Positions 39,514 through 49,608 are shown, counted from the first letter of the stretch. The stretch is DNA of 64,000 nucleotides from Microbacterium sp. Yaish 1 (GCF_002245215.1 NZ_NPMR01000002.1:1343557-1407556); one strand, 5' to 3'. The notes: a model not told the origin generated them from the sequence alone. Program-made: numbers and translations.

Positions 39514-41946
39514 GTGAACAGCCCGACGCTCCCCCACCCGACGCCGCGACGCGACATCCAGGGCCTCCGGGCCCTCGCCGTCCTCGCGGTCATCGGCGCG
39601 CACGCGGCCGGCTGGCCACGCGGCGGTTTCGTCGGGGTCGACGTGTTCTTCGTCGTCTCGGGCTTCCTCATCACCGGCGCGCTGCTGCGCGAGGTGCAGC
39701 GGTCGGGCGGCATCCGCCTCGCCGCCTTCGCCGGCCGGCGCGCCCGCCGCATCCTGCCCCTCGCTGTCGTCGTCCTCATCGCCACGGCGGCCAGCGCCTT
39801 CGTCGTGTTCAATCGCCCACGCGCCGAGCAGACGCTCGTCGACGCCCTGTGGTCGGCGGGATTCGCCGCCAACTGGCGATTCACCGCGGTCGGCACCGAC
39901 TACTTCCACGCCGACGACGCCGTCTCGCCGCTCCAGCACTTCTGGTCGCTCGCGGTCGAGGAGCAGTTCTACCTCGCGTGGCCGCTGCTGCTCCTGCTGG
40001 CGGTCTCGCTTCTGCCCGCCGCCCGTCGACGCGGCGCCGCGGCGGCCGCGGCCGCGGCGACGCTCGCGGCAGCCGTCGTCGCCACCTCGTTCGCGTGGGC
40101 GATGCTGCAGAGCGCGGATGCCGCCGTCGCGGCCTACTTCTCCACCTTCACCCGCGCGTGGGAGCTGGCGATCGGGGCGCTCATCGCCGCGATGGTGCCG
40201 CTGCTGCGCCGCATCCCGCCCGTCATCGGCGGACTCGCGTCGTGGGTCGGCGTCGGAGGCCTCATCGTGGCGTTCGCCGTCATCGATCCCGCGGCGGGCG
40301 GGTTCCCGGCTCCGTGGGCCGCCCTGCCCGTGGTCGCCACGGCACTCGTGCTCGCGGGCGGCGTGCCCGGCGACCCGCGGCATCGGCACCTCTTCCCGCT
40401 GACGAACCCGGTGAGCGTCTTCGCGGGCGACGTGTCGTACTCGCTGTACCTCTGGCACTTCCCGGTCATCGTGTTCGCCGACGTTCTGCTGCCCGCCCGG
40501 GAGGCCACGACGGTGCTCGTGCTCGCGATCACGGCCGTCCTCGCCGTGGCCTCGTACCACCTCGTCGAGCGTCCCTTCCGCTTCGCGCCGTACGTGCGGT
40601 CGGCGAGCGCCACATCAACGGAGACGGCGCGCGAGGATGCCGCTGCGGCCCCGGTGCCGGCTCCCGATGCCGCGCCGGTTCGGGATGCGGCGCCCGCTCG
40701 GAATGCCGCGCCGGCACCGGCGCCGCGCGCGCTCAGCACCCGGCCCGCGGGCTGGACTCCCGGGACGCGCTATTACCCGGGTATGCCCCGCCCCGAGTCC
40801 GCGGGCATTGCTCGTCACGATGCGCCCGCACCGATAGCCGCACCCGCACCCGCACCCGCACCCGCGCCCGCGACGGCGACGGCGACGACCACAGAACCTA
40901 CGTCCGACGCTTCTGCGCCCTGGGCCGCGTGGCGCGCTCGTTTCGGCCCGCCGGCGCTGCTCGCGGCATCCGGGCTCGGCATCGCCGCCCTCGCGGTCGT
41001 GCTGGTCGTCCAGAACGTCTTCGGCGGCCTCACGGCATCGCTCGTCGCCTTCCCGCCCGCGGGCGCCGCCGACGCCGCGAGCGACGCGGCCGACGCAGAC
41101 CCCGGCGACGCGGTCGCCGCCCTGCAGGCAGAGCTCGCCGCGGCCGCGACCGCGAGCGAGTGGCCCGAGCTGCATCCCTCGCTCGACGAGGTCATGACGC
41201 GGTCGTCGGCGAGCAACCCGGCGCGCGACTGCTTCTCGCCCGATGTCTCACCGACAGCAGCGGGCTGCTCCTCGGGCAGCTCGGACGCGCCCGTCCACAT
41301 CTATCTCGTCGGCGACTCGACCGCGATGGCCTACGCCCCGGCGTTCCGCAAGCTCGCCGATGACAGCGACGGCGGCATCCGCGTGACGACGGTGGGCCTC
41401 TACGGATGCCGTTTCACCGACGTCGCCGTGCAGAACGACGGCGCGGGCGTGATGGCGGCGTGCCCGCAGCGGAAGGCCGATGTCCGCGCCATGATCCTCG
41501 CCGACGCGCCCACCCTCGTCGTGATCTCGAACGCGTACACACTCGGGCACACCCCCGACGGAGCCGACCTTTCGGCTGATGCACTGCTCGCCGCCCAGGA
41601 GGCCGAAGCCGACAGCTACGGGATGCCGGGGCGCATCGTCCACCTGGCGCCGCCGCCGGAGGGCGCCGATCTCGGACGCTGCTACTCTCCCGCCGCCTCG
41701 CCGTACGGCTGCGCCGCGGGCGTCTCGAGCACGTGGGGCCAGATGGAGTCGGCTGCCGAGCGCGTGGCGGCGGCATCCGGAAATCACGCGGTGAGCTCGC
41801 TCGCGTTCACCTGCTGGGAGCTCGTGTGCCCCGCGTTCGCGGGCGACATCCCCACGCGCTACGACCGCACGCACCTGACCGTCGCGTACGCCGAGCACAT
41901 CGTCCCGGCGCTGCGCGCCGAACTCGCCGCACGCGGGCTGCTCTAG
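39514..41946 (+). CDS. Membrane O-acyltransferase (acyltransferase 3) fused to an SGNH domain
   Basis: 810 residues from GTG 39514. Residues about 5-345 form the acyltransferase-3 domain with RDIQGLRALAVLAVIGAHAAGW, VDVFFVVSGFLITGALL and AVEEQFYLAWPLLLL. A Pro/Ala-rich linker (370-470, including a PAPAPAPAPA run) leads to an extra helix (about 485-505). The extracytoplasmic SGNH domain has GDSTAM (Asp601, Ser602) and D784-x-x-H787. Proteins of this OafA/PatB-like design acetylate surface or wall polysaccharides: the membrane domain passes the acyl group, the SGNH domain transfers it. Confidence 0.9.
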   Translation: MNSPTLPHPTPRRDIQGLRALAVLAVIGAHAAGWPRGGFVGVDVFFVVSGFLITGALLREVQRSGGIRLAAFAGRRARRILPLAVVVLIATAASAFVVFNRPRAEQTLVDALWSAGFAANWRFTAVGTDYFHADDAVSPLQHFWSLAVEEQFYLAWPLLLLLAVSLLPAARRRGAAAAAAAATLAAAVVATSFAWAMLQSADAAVAAYFSTFTRAWELAIGALIAAMVPLLRRIPPVIGGLASWVGVGGLIVAFAVIDPAAGGFPAPWAALPVVATALVLAGGVPGDPRHRHLFPLTNPVSVFAGDVSYSLYLWHFPVIVFADVLLPAREATTVLVLAITAVLAVASYHLVERPFRFAPYVRSASATSTETAREDAAAAPVPAPDAAPVRDAAPARNAAPAPAPRALSTRPAGWTPGTRYYPGMPRPESAGIARHDAPAPIAAPAPAPAPAPATATATTTEPTSDASAPWAAWRARFGPPALLAASGLGIAALAVVLVVQNVFGGLTASLVAFPPAGAADAASDAADADPGDAVAALQAELAAAATASEWPELHPSLDEVMTRSSASNPARDCFSPDVSPTAAGCSSGSSDAPVHIYLVGDSTAMAYAPAFRKLADDSDGGIRVTTVGLYGCRFTDVAVQNDGAGVMAACPQRKADVRAMILADAPTLVVISNAYTLGHTPDGADLSADALLAAQEAEADSYGMPGRIVHLAPPPEGADLGRCYSPAASPYGCAAGVSSTWGQMESAAERVAAASGNHAVSSLAFTCWELVCPAFAGDIPTRYDRTHLTVAYAEHIVPALRAELAARGLL

Positions 41947-42248
41947 CAGGGCGAGCCGCGGACGGGGACCTTCATCCGTTTGGATGAACTTCGGGCCGGA
42001 ATGTGCGTGTCGTATGCCAGCGATGGCTGATCCGTCACCCGACTCCGGTCGTGGTCTCGCCCGCGTTTCCGGGCGTCGGCAGCGCCGGATCGTCGCGTCG
42101 AAGGCGGCCGCCAGCGATTCGCACGTCCGGGTCTGCGCGAGCGGAGGACTAGTTTGAGGTGCCCGTTCGACGTGGCTGCTCTGGGGGCGCCACCTGACGA
42201 CGCTCGTCGTGTCTGCGTGGCATCACACCGTTCTATCTGGAGATCCGC
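41947..42248. other. Intergenic stretch of 302 bp with one hairpin
   Basis: No gene is visible. A perfect 7-bp inverted repeat TTCATCC-gttt-GGATGAA lies at 41971-41988, 25 bp after the acyltransferase stop, without a T-run, so a weak terminator at best. The end carries CTGGAG, the likely ribosome-binding site of the next gene. The rest shows nothing recognisable. Confidence 0.5.
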
Positions 42249-43103
42249 ATGACCACCACTCCGCCGCCGTCCAGCGCGCCCGAAACGCAGCCCGCTCCGT
42301 ACTACCCGCCTCAGCCCGCCGGCGTGCCGGCGAAGCGCCGCAACGCCGTCGGCATCGTCGCCCTCGCGGTCTCCGCTGTCGGATTCCTCTTCGCCTGCAT
42401 ACCCGGCGCGCTGCTCCTCGGCTGGATCCTCCTGCCGGCCGGCTTCATCCTGGGCATCGTCGCCGTCTGCCTGTCGGGTCGTGTCAAGTGGCAGGGACTC
42501 ACGGCGATCATCGTCTCGATCGTGGGAACCATCGTCGGCTTCCTCGTCTTCACCTTCGTCGTCGCCACCGCGCTCTCGGACGCTGTCGATGAGGCGAGGG
42601 GCGGAAGCACGACGGTGAACGAAGCCCCCGCCGATGCCGCACCGCAGGCCGAGACGGCCGACGAGGCCACGACCGACGGACCCACCGGCACGCGCGAGGA
42701 CCCCCTGCCGTTCAGCGCGTCGATCAGCAACAACGACTGGGACGTGACGCTCAACTCTTTCGAGCGCAACGGAAACGATGTCGTGATGGCGGGAAACCCG
42801 TTCAACACGGAGCCCGGCGAGGGCACCCAGTACGTCATCCTCGACATGACGGCGACCTACAAGGGAAGCGGCGACGGCAGCTCCATGCTCGTCCAGGTCG
42901 AGTACGTCGCCGCGGACGGCACCGTGATCTCCACCTGGGACAGCCTCGTCTCCGGCGTGGAGCCCACCTTCGGCACGGCGAGCCTGCTGGCCGGGGCGTC
43001 CGACACCGGCAAGCAGGTGTACCTCGTGCCGTCCTCGCTCGACGGCCTCATCCGCGTGACGCCGGGCATCCTCGGCGACGAGGTCTACTTCCGGCTTCCG
43101 TGA
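42249..43103 (+). CDS. Membrane-anchored protein with extracytoplasmic DUF4352-like domain
   Basis: 284 residues. A Pro-rich cytoplasmic N terminus is followed by two to three helices (about 35-56, 58-77, 85-112). A Thr/Ala/Glu-rich linker then leads to a beta-rich domain (150-284) containing WDVTLNSFERN, GEGTQYVILDMTATYKG and KQVYLVPSSLDGLIRV. This layout fits actinobacterial telokin-like/DUF4352 surface proteins of unknown function. No catalytic residues can be proposed. The GGAG 8 nt before the ATG supports this start. Confidence 0.78.
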   Translation: MTTTPPPSSAPETQPAPYYPPQPAGVPAKRRNAVGIVALAVSAVGFLFACIPGALLLGWILLPAGFILGIVAVCLSGRVKWQGLTAIIVSIVGTIVGFLVFTFVVATALSDAVDEARGGSTTVNEAPADAAPQAETADEATTDGPTGTREDPLPFSASISNNDWDVTLNSFERNGNDVVMAGNPFNTEPGEGTQYVILDMTATYKGSGDGSSMLVQVEYVAADGTVISTWDSLVSGVEPTFGTASLLAGASDTGKQVYLVPSSLDGLIRVTPGILGDEVYFRLP

Positions 43104-43160
43104 CCATCAGCTGTTCGGCCGGGTACGTCGCCGTGCCCGGCCGAACAGCCGGCCGGATTC

Positions 43161-43248
43161 TGGCGGAGGGTGTGGGATTCGAACCCACGGGACATTGCTG
43201 CCCACCAGTTTTCAAGACTGGATCCTTCGGCCGCTCGGACAACCCTCC
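43161..43248 (-). tRNA. tRNA-Ser (anticodon TGA)
   Basis: The minus strand folds as a class II tRNA: acceptor GGAGGGT/ACCCTCC, anticodon stem CCAGT/ACTGG with loop CTTGAAA (anticodon TGA), a long variable arm, and a T-arm GTGGG-TTCGAAT-CCCAC. Discriminator G is at 43164 and CCA is encoded at 43163-43161. Confidence 0.95.
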
Positions 43249-43296
43249 CAGCGGCGCGAACCGCTGAGCTTCGATCCTAGCCGCCCGCGACCCCGG

Positions 43297-44238
43297 TCAG
43301 AGCGAGCGGAGGATGGCCGCGACGCCGCCCTCCTGAACCGACACGGTGGTCTCGGATGCCTCGGCCAGCAGCTCGGTCGCACCCTGCGCCATCGCGATCG
43401 CCCGCCCACCGCGCTCGCGCGCCCAGCGGAACATCCCGATGTCGTTGCGGCCGTCGCCCATGACGAGGACGTCGGCCGGCTCGATGTCGAGCCAGGTGCG
43501 CACCCGCTCGAGCGCCGTGGACTTGTCCACGCCCTGCGGCGCGATGTCGAGCCACGCCGACCAGCCCACCGCGTACGACACCTTGTTCAGGCCGATGCGG
43601 TCGACCAGCTCGACGAAGTCGGAGTCGGTCTCATCGGGAGAGACCACGACGACGCGGCACACCTCCTGCTCCGACAGCTCCGCGAAGGCGACCTTGTCGG
43701 CATCGTGGAGGTTCCAGTCGTGGAGCTCCTCGGTGTAGAGGCGGCGCCCGTCGGGCAGCTCGACCATGTAGCGGGCGTGCGGCAGGTGCTGGCGCAGCAG
43801 GCCGAGCACCTCGGCCGGATCGAACGTCTCGATGAAGAAGCGCTCGTACGCGAGCACGTCGGCGAAGTCGTCGTCGATCCGCTTGAGGATGACGGCGCCG
43901 TTCGAGCACACGACGTAGTCGGGGTTCAGCGCGAGCGACCCGAGGATGCCGTGCGTGCCCTCCCACGAGCGCCCTGTCGCGAGCATCACCTCGTGACCGG
44001 CGGCGTGCGCGTCGGCCACCGCCTCGACCACGCCCGGGCTGAGCGTCTCGTCCTCGAGCAGCACGGTGCCGTCGATGTCGAGCACGATCATCAGCCGTGA
44101 GGCGCCGGCGACCGCCGGCATGACCTCGGCGACGTCCTCGACGATCTCGGCCGCATCGCGCGGGGCGACGACCTCGATGCCGCCCTCGTCGGGAAGCGCG
44201 TCGGGGGCTTGAGTCATCCCGCCGTCTGCGCCGGTCAT
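43297..44238 (-). CDS. HAD-superfamily phosphatase, Cof-like
   Basis: 313 residues from ATG 44238, which overlaps the serS stop as ATGA; ATG 44217 is an alternative. Motif I is [13 protein letters not shown] with the two catalytic Asp, motif II lies in [10 protein letters not shown], and motif IV is [17 protein letters not shown], all typical of the Cof/type IIB cap group acting on sugar phosphates, FMN/PLP precursors or similar. The N-terminal 45 residues are acidic and not part of the fold. Co-translation with serS is conserved in many actinobacteria as far as I recall. Confidence 0.88.
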   Translation of the reverse strand: MTGADGGMTQAPDALPDEGGIEVVAPRDAAEIVEDVAEVMPAVAGASRLMIVLDIDGTVLLEDETLSPGVVEAVADAHAAGHEVMLATGRSWEGTHGILGSLALNPDYVVCSNGAVILKRIDDDFADVLAYERFFIETFDPAEVLGLLRQHLPHARYMVELPDGRRLYTEELHDWNLHDADKVAFAELSEQEVCRVVVVSPDETDSDFVELVDRIGLNKVSYAVGWSAWLDIAPQGVDKSTALERVRTWLDIEPADVLVMGDGRNDIGMFRWARERGGRAIAMAQGATELLAEASETTVSVQEGGVAAILRSL

Positions 44239-45500
44239 GCGATCGGCTCCGCGACCTCGAGGCCGCCGAGGTAGGGCCGCAGCACCTCGGGGATCACGAC
44301 CGAGCCGTCCTCGCGCTGATGGGTCTCGAGAAGGGCGACGATCCACCGGGTCGTGGCGAGCGTGCCGTTGAGGGTCGCCACCGGCTCGGTCTTGCCGCCG
44401 TCGGGGCGGTGACGGATGTCGAGGCGACGCGCCTGGTACGTCGTGCAGTTCGAGGTCGACGTGAGCTCGCGGTACGCGCCCTGCGTGGGCACCCACGCCT
44501 CGATGTCGTACTTGCGCGCGGCGCTCGAGCCGAGGTCGCCGGCCGCGACGTCGATGACGCGGTACGACAGCCCGAGGTCCTGCAGCATCCGCTCCTGCAT
44601 CTCGACGAGGCGCAGGTGCTCGGCCTCAGCGTCGCCCGGCGTCGTGTAGACGAACATCTCGAGCTTGTTGAACTGGTGCACGCGGATGATGCCGCGCGTG
44701 TCCTTGCCGTACGAGCCGGCCTCGCGCCGGTAGCAGGTCGACCAGCCGGCGTACCGCTTGGCGCCGCGCTCGAGGTCGAGGATCTCGTCCATGTGGTACC
44801 CGGCGAGGGGAACCTCGCTCGTACCGACGAGGTAGGCGTCGTCCTCTTCGAGGTGGTAGACCTCCGCCGCGTGCTCACCGAGGAAGCCGGTGCCCCGCAT
44901 GACCTCGGGGCGCACGAGCGTCGGCGGGATCAGCGGCGTGAACCCGGCGGCGAGCGCACGGTCGAGGCCGAGCATCATGAGCGCGATCTCCAGACGCGCG
45001 CCGATGCCGCTGAGGAAGTAGAACCGGCTGCCGGCGACCTTCGTGCCGCGCTCCATGTCGATCGCACCGAGCTTCTCGCCGAGAGCGAGGTGGTCGAGCG
45101 GCTCGAAGTCGAACGACGGCGGCTCACCGTGCGTGCGGAGCGTGACGAAGTCGGCCTCGCCGCCCGCGGGCACGTCGTCGATGACGATGTTCTCGATGCG
45201 CGCGAGCGCGGCATCGGCGGCCTCCTCGGCCGCGGTGACGGCCTGCTGCGCCTGCTTGACCCGTTCGCTGAGCTGCTTGGCCTCGGCGACGAGAGCGGCC
45301 TTCTCGTCCTTCGGGGCCTGCGCGACCTTCTTGCCGTGAGCGTTCTGCTCGGCGCGGAGCCGCTCGAACGTCGTGATGGCCTCGCGGCGCTCGCGGTCGG
45401 CGGCGATGGCGTCATCCACGCTCTCCGACGAGTTCCCGCGCTTCACCTGCGAGAGTTTGACCAGGTCGGGCTGTTCACGGAGCAATGCGAGGTCGATCAC
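44235..45500 (-). CDS. serS: Seryl-tRNA synthetase
   Basis: 421 residues, full length. The N-terminal coiled-coil tRNA-binding arm spans about 27-105 (rich in Lys/Glu/Ala). Class II motif 2 is in [27 protein letters not shown], and motif 3 is in [49 protein letters not shown] is the serine-site segment. It charges all tRNA-Ser; two tRNA-Ser genes lie within 9 kb. No T-box leader is visible upstream. Confidence 0.97.
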   Translation of the reverse strand: MIDLALLREQPDLVKLSQVKRGNSSESVDDAIAADRERREAITTFERLRAEQNAHGKKVAQAPKDEKAALVAEAKQLSERVKQAQQAVTAAEEAADAALARIENIVIDDVPAGGEADFVTLRTHGEPPSFDFEPLDHLALGEKLGAIDMERGTKVAGSRFYFLSGIGARLEIALMMLGLDRALAAGFTPLIPPTLVRPEVMRGTGFLGEHAAEVYHLEEDDAYLVGTSEVPLAGYHMDEILDLERGAKRYAGWSTCYRREAGSYGKDTRGIIRVHQFNKLEMFVYTTPGDAEAEHLRLVEMQERMLQDLGLSYRVIDVAAGDLGSSAARKYDIEAWVPTQGAYRELTSTSNCTTYQARRLDIRHRPDGGKTEPVATLNGTLATTRWIVALLETHQREDGSVVIPEVLRPYLGGLEVAEPIA

Positions 45501-45615
45501 GCGTCAAGTCTAGGGTCGCGAGCATCGGCCCAGCCGGACCGCGAACACCGGGACCCGCGCGGAGTCACGGCGCAAGGGGCAATCCCGCATCGGCGGCCGC
45601 GCCTAGGGTGTAGCC

Positions 45616-46806
45616 ATGGCGACCGAGTCCGACGACACCTCCGCGCGGGAGCGTTCCGACGATCCCACCTCCCCGGCCCCCGATCCGGAACAGGCGGCGG
45701 CTCCCGACGACGTCATCCGCGAACCCGAAGACATCGCCCCCGACACGACCGACGGCGAGACCGGCGAGGCTCGCCGCGTCGGCCCCGAGGGCGAGACGGA
45801 GCCGATGGCGGGCGGCGCGGAGAAGCCCCACCCCAAGGCGGCCCTCGTCTACAACCCCATCAAGGTCGACGGCGACGCCCTGCGCGAGCAGGTGCTGCGC
45901 GCGGCCGAGGCCGCGGGATGGGAGGAACCGCTCTTCTACGAGACGACGGTCGACGACCTCGGCGACGACGTCACGCGTCAGGCGCTCGAGTCGGGCGTGA
46001 ACGTCGTGCTCGTGGCGGGCGGCGACGGCACGGTGCGTGCGGTGTCGGGTGAGATGAGCGGCAGCGGCATCCCGCTCGCCATCGTCCCCAGCGGGACGGG
46101 GAACCTGCTCGCCCGCAACCTCGGCCTGCCCCTCAGCGAGCCCGAGACCATGATCGAGGCGGCCTTCAGCGGTGACCGGACCGCGATCGACGTCGGCTGG
46201 GCGCGGATCACCCGTGAGAGCGGCGAGGTCGAGAAGCACGCGTTCGTCGTCATGGGCGGCATGGGGCTCGACGCGGCCATGATCGCCAACACCAACCCGC
46301 AGCTGAAGAAGTCGGTCGGCTGGGTCGCGTACGTCGACGGCGCGACGCGCTCGCTCGTCAAGGCCAAGCCGTTCCGCGTCGTCTACCAGCTCGACGGGCA
46401 CCGCATGCACGCGGCGCGCGTACAGAGCGTGCTCTTCGCCAACTGCGGGTCGCTGCAGGCCGGCATCGCGCTCATCCCCGAGGCCTCGATCACCGACGGG
46501 CAGCTCGACGTCGTCATCATGCAGCCGAAGGGCTTCTGGGGCTGGCTGCTCGTGTGGCGCCGCGTCGCGTGGGACAACAGCTTCCTGCGGAAGTTCCGCG
46601 CCGGCCGCCGCGTGCTCGCGCTCCGGACGAAGGACAACGCGGTCGTCTACTCGCGGGGCCGCGGCGTCGCGCTCGCCCCGCAGGAGCCGCACCCGGTACA
46701 GCTCGACGGCGACGAGTTCGGCGAGGCGAAGCACGTGCAGACCCGCATCGACCCGCGCGGCCTCATCGTCGCCGTGCCGGCCGGCCACACGCTGCCCGGC
46801 GACTGA
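45616..46806 (+). CDS. Diacylglycerol/lipid kinase family protein (DgkB-like)
   Basis: 396 residues. After an acidic, Pro-rich N terminus of about 70 residues, the kinase catalytic domain carries the nucleotide motif VVLVAGGDGTVRAV and IVPSGTGNLLARNLGLP, typical of DAGKc enzymes. The C-terminal beta-sandwich has AFVVMGGMGLDAAMIAN, VLFANCGSLQAGIALIPEASITDGQLDVVIM. It is expected to phosphorylate diacylglycerol or a related lipid at the membrane. Confidence 0.9.
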   Translation: MATESDDTSARERSDDPTSPAPDPEQAAAPDDVIREPEDIAPDTTDGETGEARRVGPEGETEPMAGGAEKPHPKAALVYNPIKVDGDALREQVLRAAEAAGWEEPLFYETTVDDLGDDVTRQALESGVNVVLVAGGDGTVRAVSGEMSGSGIPLAIVPSGTGNLLARNLGLPLSEPETMIEAAFSGDRTAIDVGWARITRESGEVEKHAFVVMGGMGLDAAMIANTNPQLKKSVGWVAYVDGATRSLVKAKPFRVVYQLDGHRMHAARVQSVLFANCGSLQAGIALIPEASITDGQLDVVIMQPKGFWGWLLVWRRVAWDNSFLRKFRAGRRVLALRTKDNAVVYSRGRGVALAPQEPHPVQLDGDEFGEAKHVQTRIDPRGLIVAVPAGHTLPGD

Positions 46807-46868
46807 GCCCCGCGCGTCAGCGCTGTCAACCGCTCGCCGTCGCTGGAGTGGCCCGACAGGATGACGGG

Positions 46869-48233
46869 ATGAGCTCGCCTTCGATCGTCTGGTTCCGCGA
46901 CGACCTGCGCCTGGCCGACCACCCCGCGCTCCGGGCCGCGCTCGACCGCGGCGAACCCGTCGTCGGGCTGTACGTGCTCGACGAGGAGTCCGACGGCATC
47001 CGCCCGCTCGGCGGCGCAGCCCGGTGGTGGCTGCACCATTCGCTCGCATCGCTCGCCGACGATCTGCGCGCTCGCGGGTCGCACCTCGTGCTGCGCCGCG
47101 GGGCCGCGGCATCCGCCGTTCGATCGCTCGTCGACGACATCGGCGCCGGAGCCGTCTACTGGAACCGCCGCTACGGCGGAGCCGAGCGCACGATCGACGC
47201 CGAGCTGAAGGACGGCCTCCGCTCCGGCGGCGTCGAGGTCGAATCGTTCGCCGCCAACGTGCTGTTCGAGCCGTGGACGGTCAAGACCGGCAGCGACACT
47301 CCGTTCTCGGTGTTCACCCCGTTCTGGAACGCGGCACGCAACCTGCCCGCCCCGCGCGAGCCGCTCCCCCGGCCTCGCGAGATCCCGGGCCTGCGGTCGG
47401 CACCCGCGGGCGACGACCTCGACGATTGGGAGCTGCTGCCCACCCGGCCCGACTGGGCGGGCGGTCTGCGCGAGCGCTGGCAGCCCGGCGAGGCGGCGGC
47501 GCGCGCACGCCTCCGTGCGTTCCTCGACGACGACCTCGGCACCTACGACGCCGCCCGCGACGAACCCAGCGCCGGAGCGACCTCGCTGCTCTCGCCACGC
47601 CTGCGCTGGGGCGAGCTGAGCCCGCACACCGTCTGGCACGCCGGAATCGAAACCGGCGGCGGCACCGGCGCCCATGCGACCTCCGCCTCGCGCTTCCTCT
47701 CCGAGCTCGGCTGGCGCGAGTTCGCGTGGCACACGCTCTACCACTTCCCCGATCTCGCGACGAAGAACTGGCGGAAAGGCTTCGACGCCTTCCCCTGGCC
47801 GGCCCTCGACCCGGACCACCTGACGGCGTGGGAGAGGGGCGAGACCGGGGTGCCGATGGTGGATGCCGGGATGCGCGAGCTCTGGCACACCGGATACATG
47901 CACAACCGGGTGCGCATGGTGACGGCATCCTTCCTCACGAAGAACCTGCTCATCGACTGGCGACTCGGCGAGCAGTGGTTCTGGGACACCCTCGTCGACG
48001 CCGACGGCGCCAGCAACGCCTTCAACTGGCAGTGGGTCGCGGGGTCGGGCGCCGACGCGTCGCCCTATTTCCGCATCTTCAACCCCGAGCGGCAGGCCGA
48101 GAAGTTCGACCCGAGGGGGCTCTACATCGGCCAGTGGGCTCCCGACAGCGCCGCGCGCGAGCCGATCGTCGACCTCGCCGAGACCCGCAAGGCGGCGCTG
48201 CGGGCGTACGAGGCGGTCAAGCGGGCGCGGTGA
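46869..48233 (+). CDS. phr: Deoxyribodipyrimidine photolyase/cryptochrome family
   Basis: 454 residues from ATG 46869. The N-terminal antenna-binding domain starts SPSIVWFRDDLRLADHPALRAAL. The FAD domain is intact with RFLSELGWREFAWHTLYHFP, TGVPMVDAGMRELWHTGYMHNRVRMVTASFLTKNLLIDWRLGEQWFWDTLVDADGASNAFNWQWVAGSG and the C-terminal RIFNPERQAEKFDP. It repairs UV cyclobutane dimers with blue light. The final codons and stop are tandemly duplicated. Confidence 0.95.
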   Translation: MSSPSIVWFRDDLRLADHPALRAALDRGEPVVGLYVLDEESDGIRPLGGAARWWLHHSLASLADDLRARGSHLVLRRGAAASAVRSLVDDIGAGAVYWNRRYGGAERTIDAELKDGLRSGGVEVESFAANVLFEPWTVKTGSDTPFSVFTPFWNAARNLPAPREPLPRPREIPGLRSAPAGDDLDDWELLPTRPDWAGGLRERWQPGEAAARARLRAFLDDDLGTYDAARDEPSAGATSLLSPRLRWGELSPHTVWHAGIETGGGTGAHATSASRFLSELGWREFAWHTLYHFPDLATKNWRKGFDAFPWPALDPDHLTAWERGETGVPMVDAGMRELWHTGYMHNRVRMVTASFLTKNLLIDWRLGEQWFWDTLVDADGASNAFNWQWVAGSGADASPYFRIFNPERQAEKFDPRGLYIGQWAPDSAAREPIVDLAETRKAALRAYEAVKRAR

Positions 48234-48251
48234 GGCGGGTGCGGTGAGGCG
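48227..48251. repeat. 11-bp exact tandem repeat across the phr stop codon
   Basis: GCGGTGAGGCG occurs at 48227-48237 (containing the TGA) and 48241-48251 (period 14). Confidence 0.75.
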
Positions 48252-48297
48252 CGGGCGCGGGAATGCCTGCGGAGGCCGCACGGTTGACAGAGGCGAT

Positions 48298-49344
48298 ATG
48301 ACTGATGCATCCCGCCCCGCCCTGTCCGTGCTCGACCTCGTGCCCGTGCGCACGGGACAGACCAGCGCGCAGGCGATCGCGGCGTCGCTGACCGTCGCGC
48401 AGCGGGCGGACGAGCTCGGCTACCGCCGCTACTGGTTCGCCGAGCACCACAACATGCCCGCCGTCGCCTCGACGACCCCGCCGGTGCTCATCGCGGCCGC
48501 GGCGTCGCGCACCTCCCGCATCCGGGTCGGCTCGGGAGGCGTCATGCTCCCCAATCACTCGCCCCTCGTCGTCGCCGAGCAGTTCGCGGCGCTCGAGGCG
48601 ATCGCCCCCGGACGCGTCGACCTCGGGATCGGCCGCGCTCCCGGCAGCGATCCCGTCATCACGCAGCTGCTGCGTCAGTCGGGCACGACGAGCGATGTCG
48701 ACCGGTTCCCCGACAACGTCCGCGACATCCTCGCCCTCGTGACCGGCGACGGCGCGACGGTGCGGTTCACCTCGGGCGGGACGTACGACGTCCACGCGAC
48801 GCCCGCGGCCACGACGACACCGGATGTCTGGCTGCTCGGATCGAGCGACTACTCGGCGCAGCTCGCCGCCGCCCTCGGCCTGCCGTACGTCTTCGCGAAC
48901 CACTTCTCGGGCGAGGGCCTCGACCGTGCGCTCGGGCTCTATCGCGATCAGTTCCGCCCGTCCGAGACGCTCGACGCGCCGCGGACGTTCCTCACCGCCA
49001 ACGCCGTCGTCGCCGACAGCGACGCCGAGGCCGAGGCCCTCATGCTGCCGCAGGCCCGGATGATGGCGCGCTTGCGCGGAAACCGTCCACTCATCGCCCT
49101 CGAGACCGTCGAGGAGGCCGCGGCCGCCGAGGCCTCGGACCACCTCGCGGCACCCCTGCTCGACGCGCTCCGCTCGCGCTGGTTCGTCGGCACCGGCCCC
49201 GAGGCCCAGGCCGCCCTCGCCGCCTTCGCCGCGCAGCACGGCGTCGACGAGGTCATGGTCTCGCCGGTGTCGGCCGCGCACGACGGCGAGCAGCCGGATG
49301 CCGCGCCCGCCCGCATCCGCACCCTCGAGCTCCTGGCCGCCTGA
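48298..49344 (+). CDS. LLM-class flavin-dependent oxidoreductase (luciferase-like monooxygenase)
   Basis: 348 residues from ATG 48298; AGAGGCG precedes it. The luciferase-like TIM barrel is recognisable in LSVLDLVPVRTGQTSAQAIAASLTVAQRADELGYRRYWFAEHHNMP, RVGSGGVMLPNHSPLVVAEQFAALEAIAPGRVDLGIGRAPG and PDVWLLGSSDYSAQLAAALGLPYVFANHF. This subgroup (YhbW-like) is widespread and has no assigned substrate. Confidence 0.88.
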   Translation: MTDASRPALSVLDLVPVRTGQTSAQAIAASLTVAQRADELGYRRYWFAEHHNMPAVASTTPPVLIAAAASRTSRIRVGSGGVMLPNHSPLVVAEQFAALEAIAPGRVDLGIGRAPGSDPVITQLLRQSGTTSDVDRFPDNVRDILALVTGDGATVRFTSGGTYDVHATPAATTTPDVWLLGSSDYSAQLAAALGLPYVFANHFSGEGLDRALGLYRDQFRPSETLDAPRTFLTANAVVADSDAEAEALMLPQARMMARLRGNRPLIALETVEEAAAAEASDHLAAPLLDALRSRWFVGTGPEAQAALAAFAAQHGVDEVMVSPVSAAHDGEQPDAAPARIRTLELLAA

Positions 49345-49359
49345 CCCGCCCCGGCCCCA

Positions 49360-49421
49360 GTCGACTCGCCACGAAATGCGGGTCCGGCGCCCCCGGCATC
49401 CGCACTTCCCGGCGAGTCGAC
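49360..49421. repeat. Palindromic repeat A, copy 1
   Basis: 62 bp bounded by a perfect 11-bp inverted repeat GTCGACTCGCC/GGCGAGTCGAC; a second inner pair TGCGG/CCGCA extends the stem. Confidence 0.85.
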
Positions 49422-49476
49422 GCGTGGCGCGGCCGGGCTGGGTCGGACCGAGGGCGTCCGAGTGGGCGTGCCGCGT

Positions 49477-49533
49477 ACAGGCTGAGCGCGGGTTCGGGTT
49501 CCCGAGACGCCCGGATGCCGTCGATCAGCCTGT
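49477..49533. repeat. Palindromic repeat B, copy 1
   Basis: 57 bp bounded by a perfect 9-bp inverted repeat ACAGGCTGA/TCAGCCTGT, followed by GGCGGGACCCG as in copy 2. Confidence 0.8.
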
Positions 49534-49608
49534 TGGCGGGACCCGCACACACCGCGCCCGGCCCGCCGCCGCCCCTGAACGCAGCGCGGTCTCGCCGCTC
49601 ACCGTCCC

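Noticed and set aside
40845..40880. Possible frameshift or repeat expansion in the acyltransferase linker
   Set aside because: The PAPAPA run keeps the frame and such linkers are common between the membrane and SGNH domains.
41971..41988. Strong intrinsic terminator after the acyltransferase gene
   Set aside because: The 7-bp stem is AT-containing and not followed by a T-run, so it is noted only as a weak hairpin.
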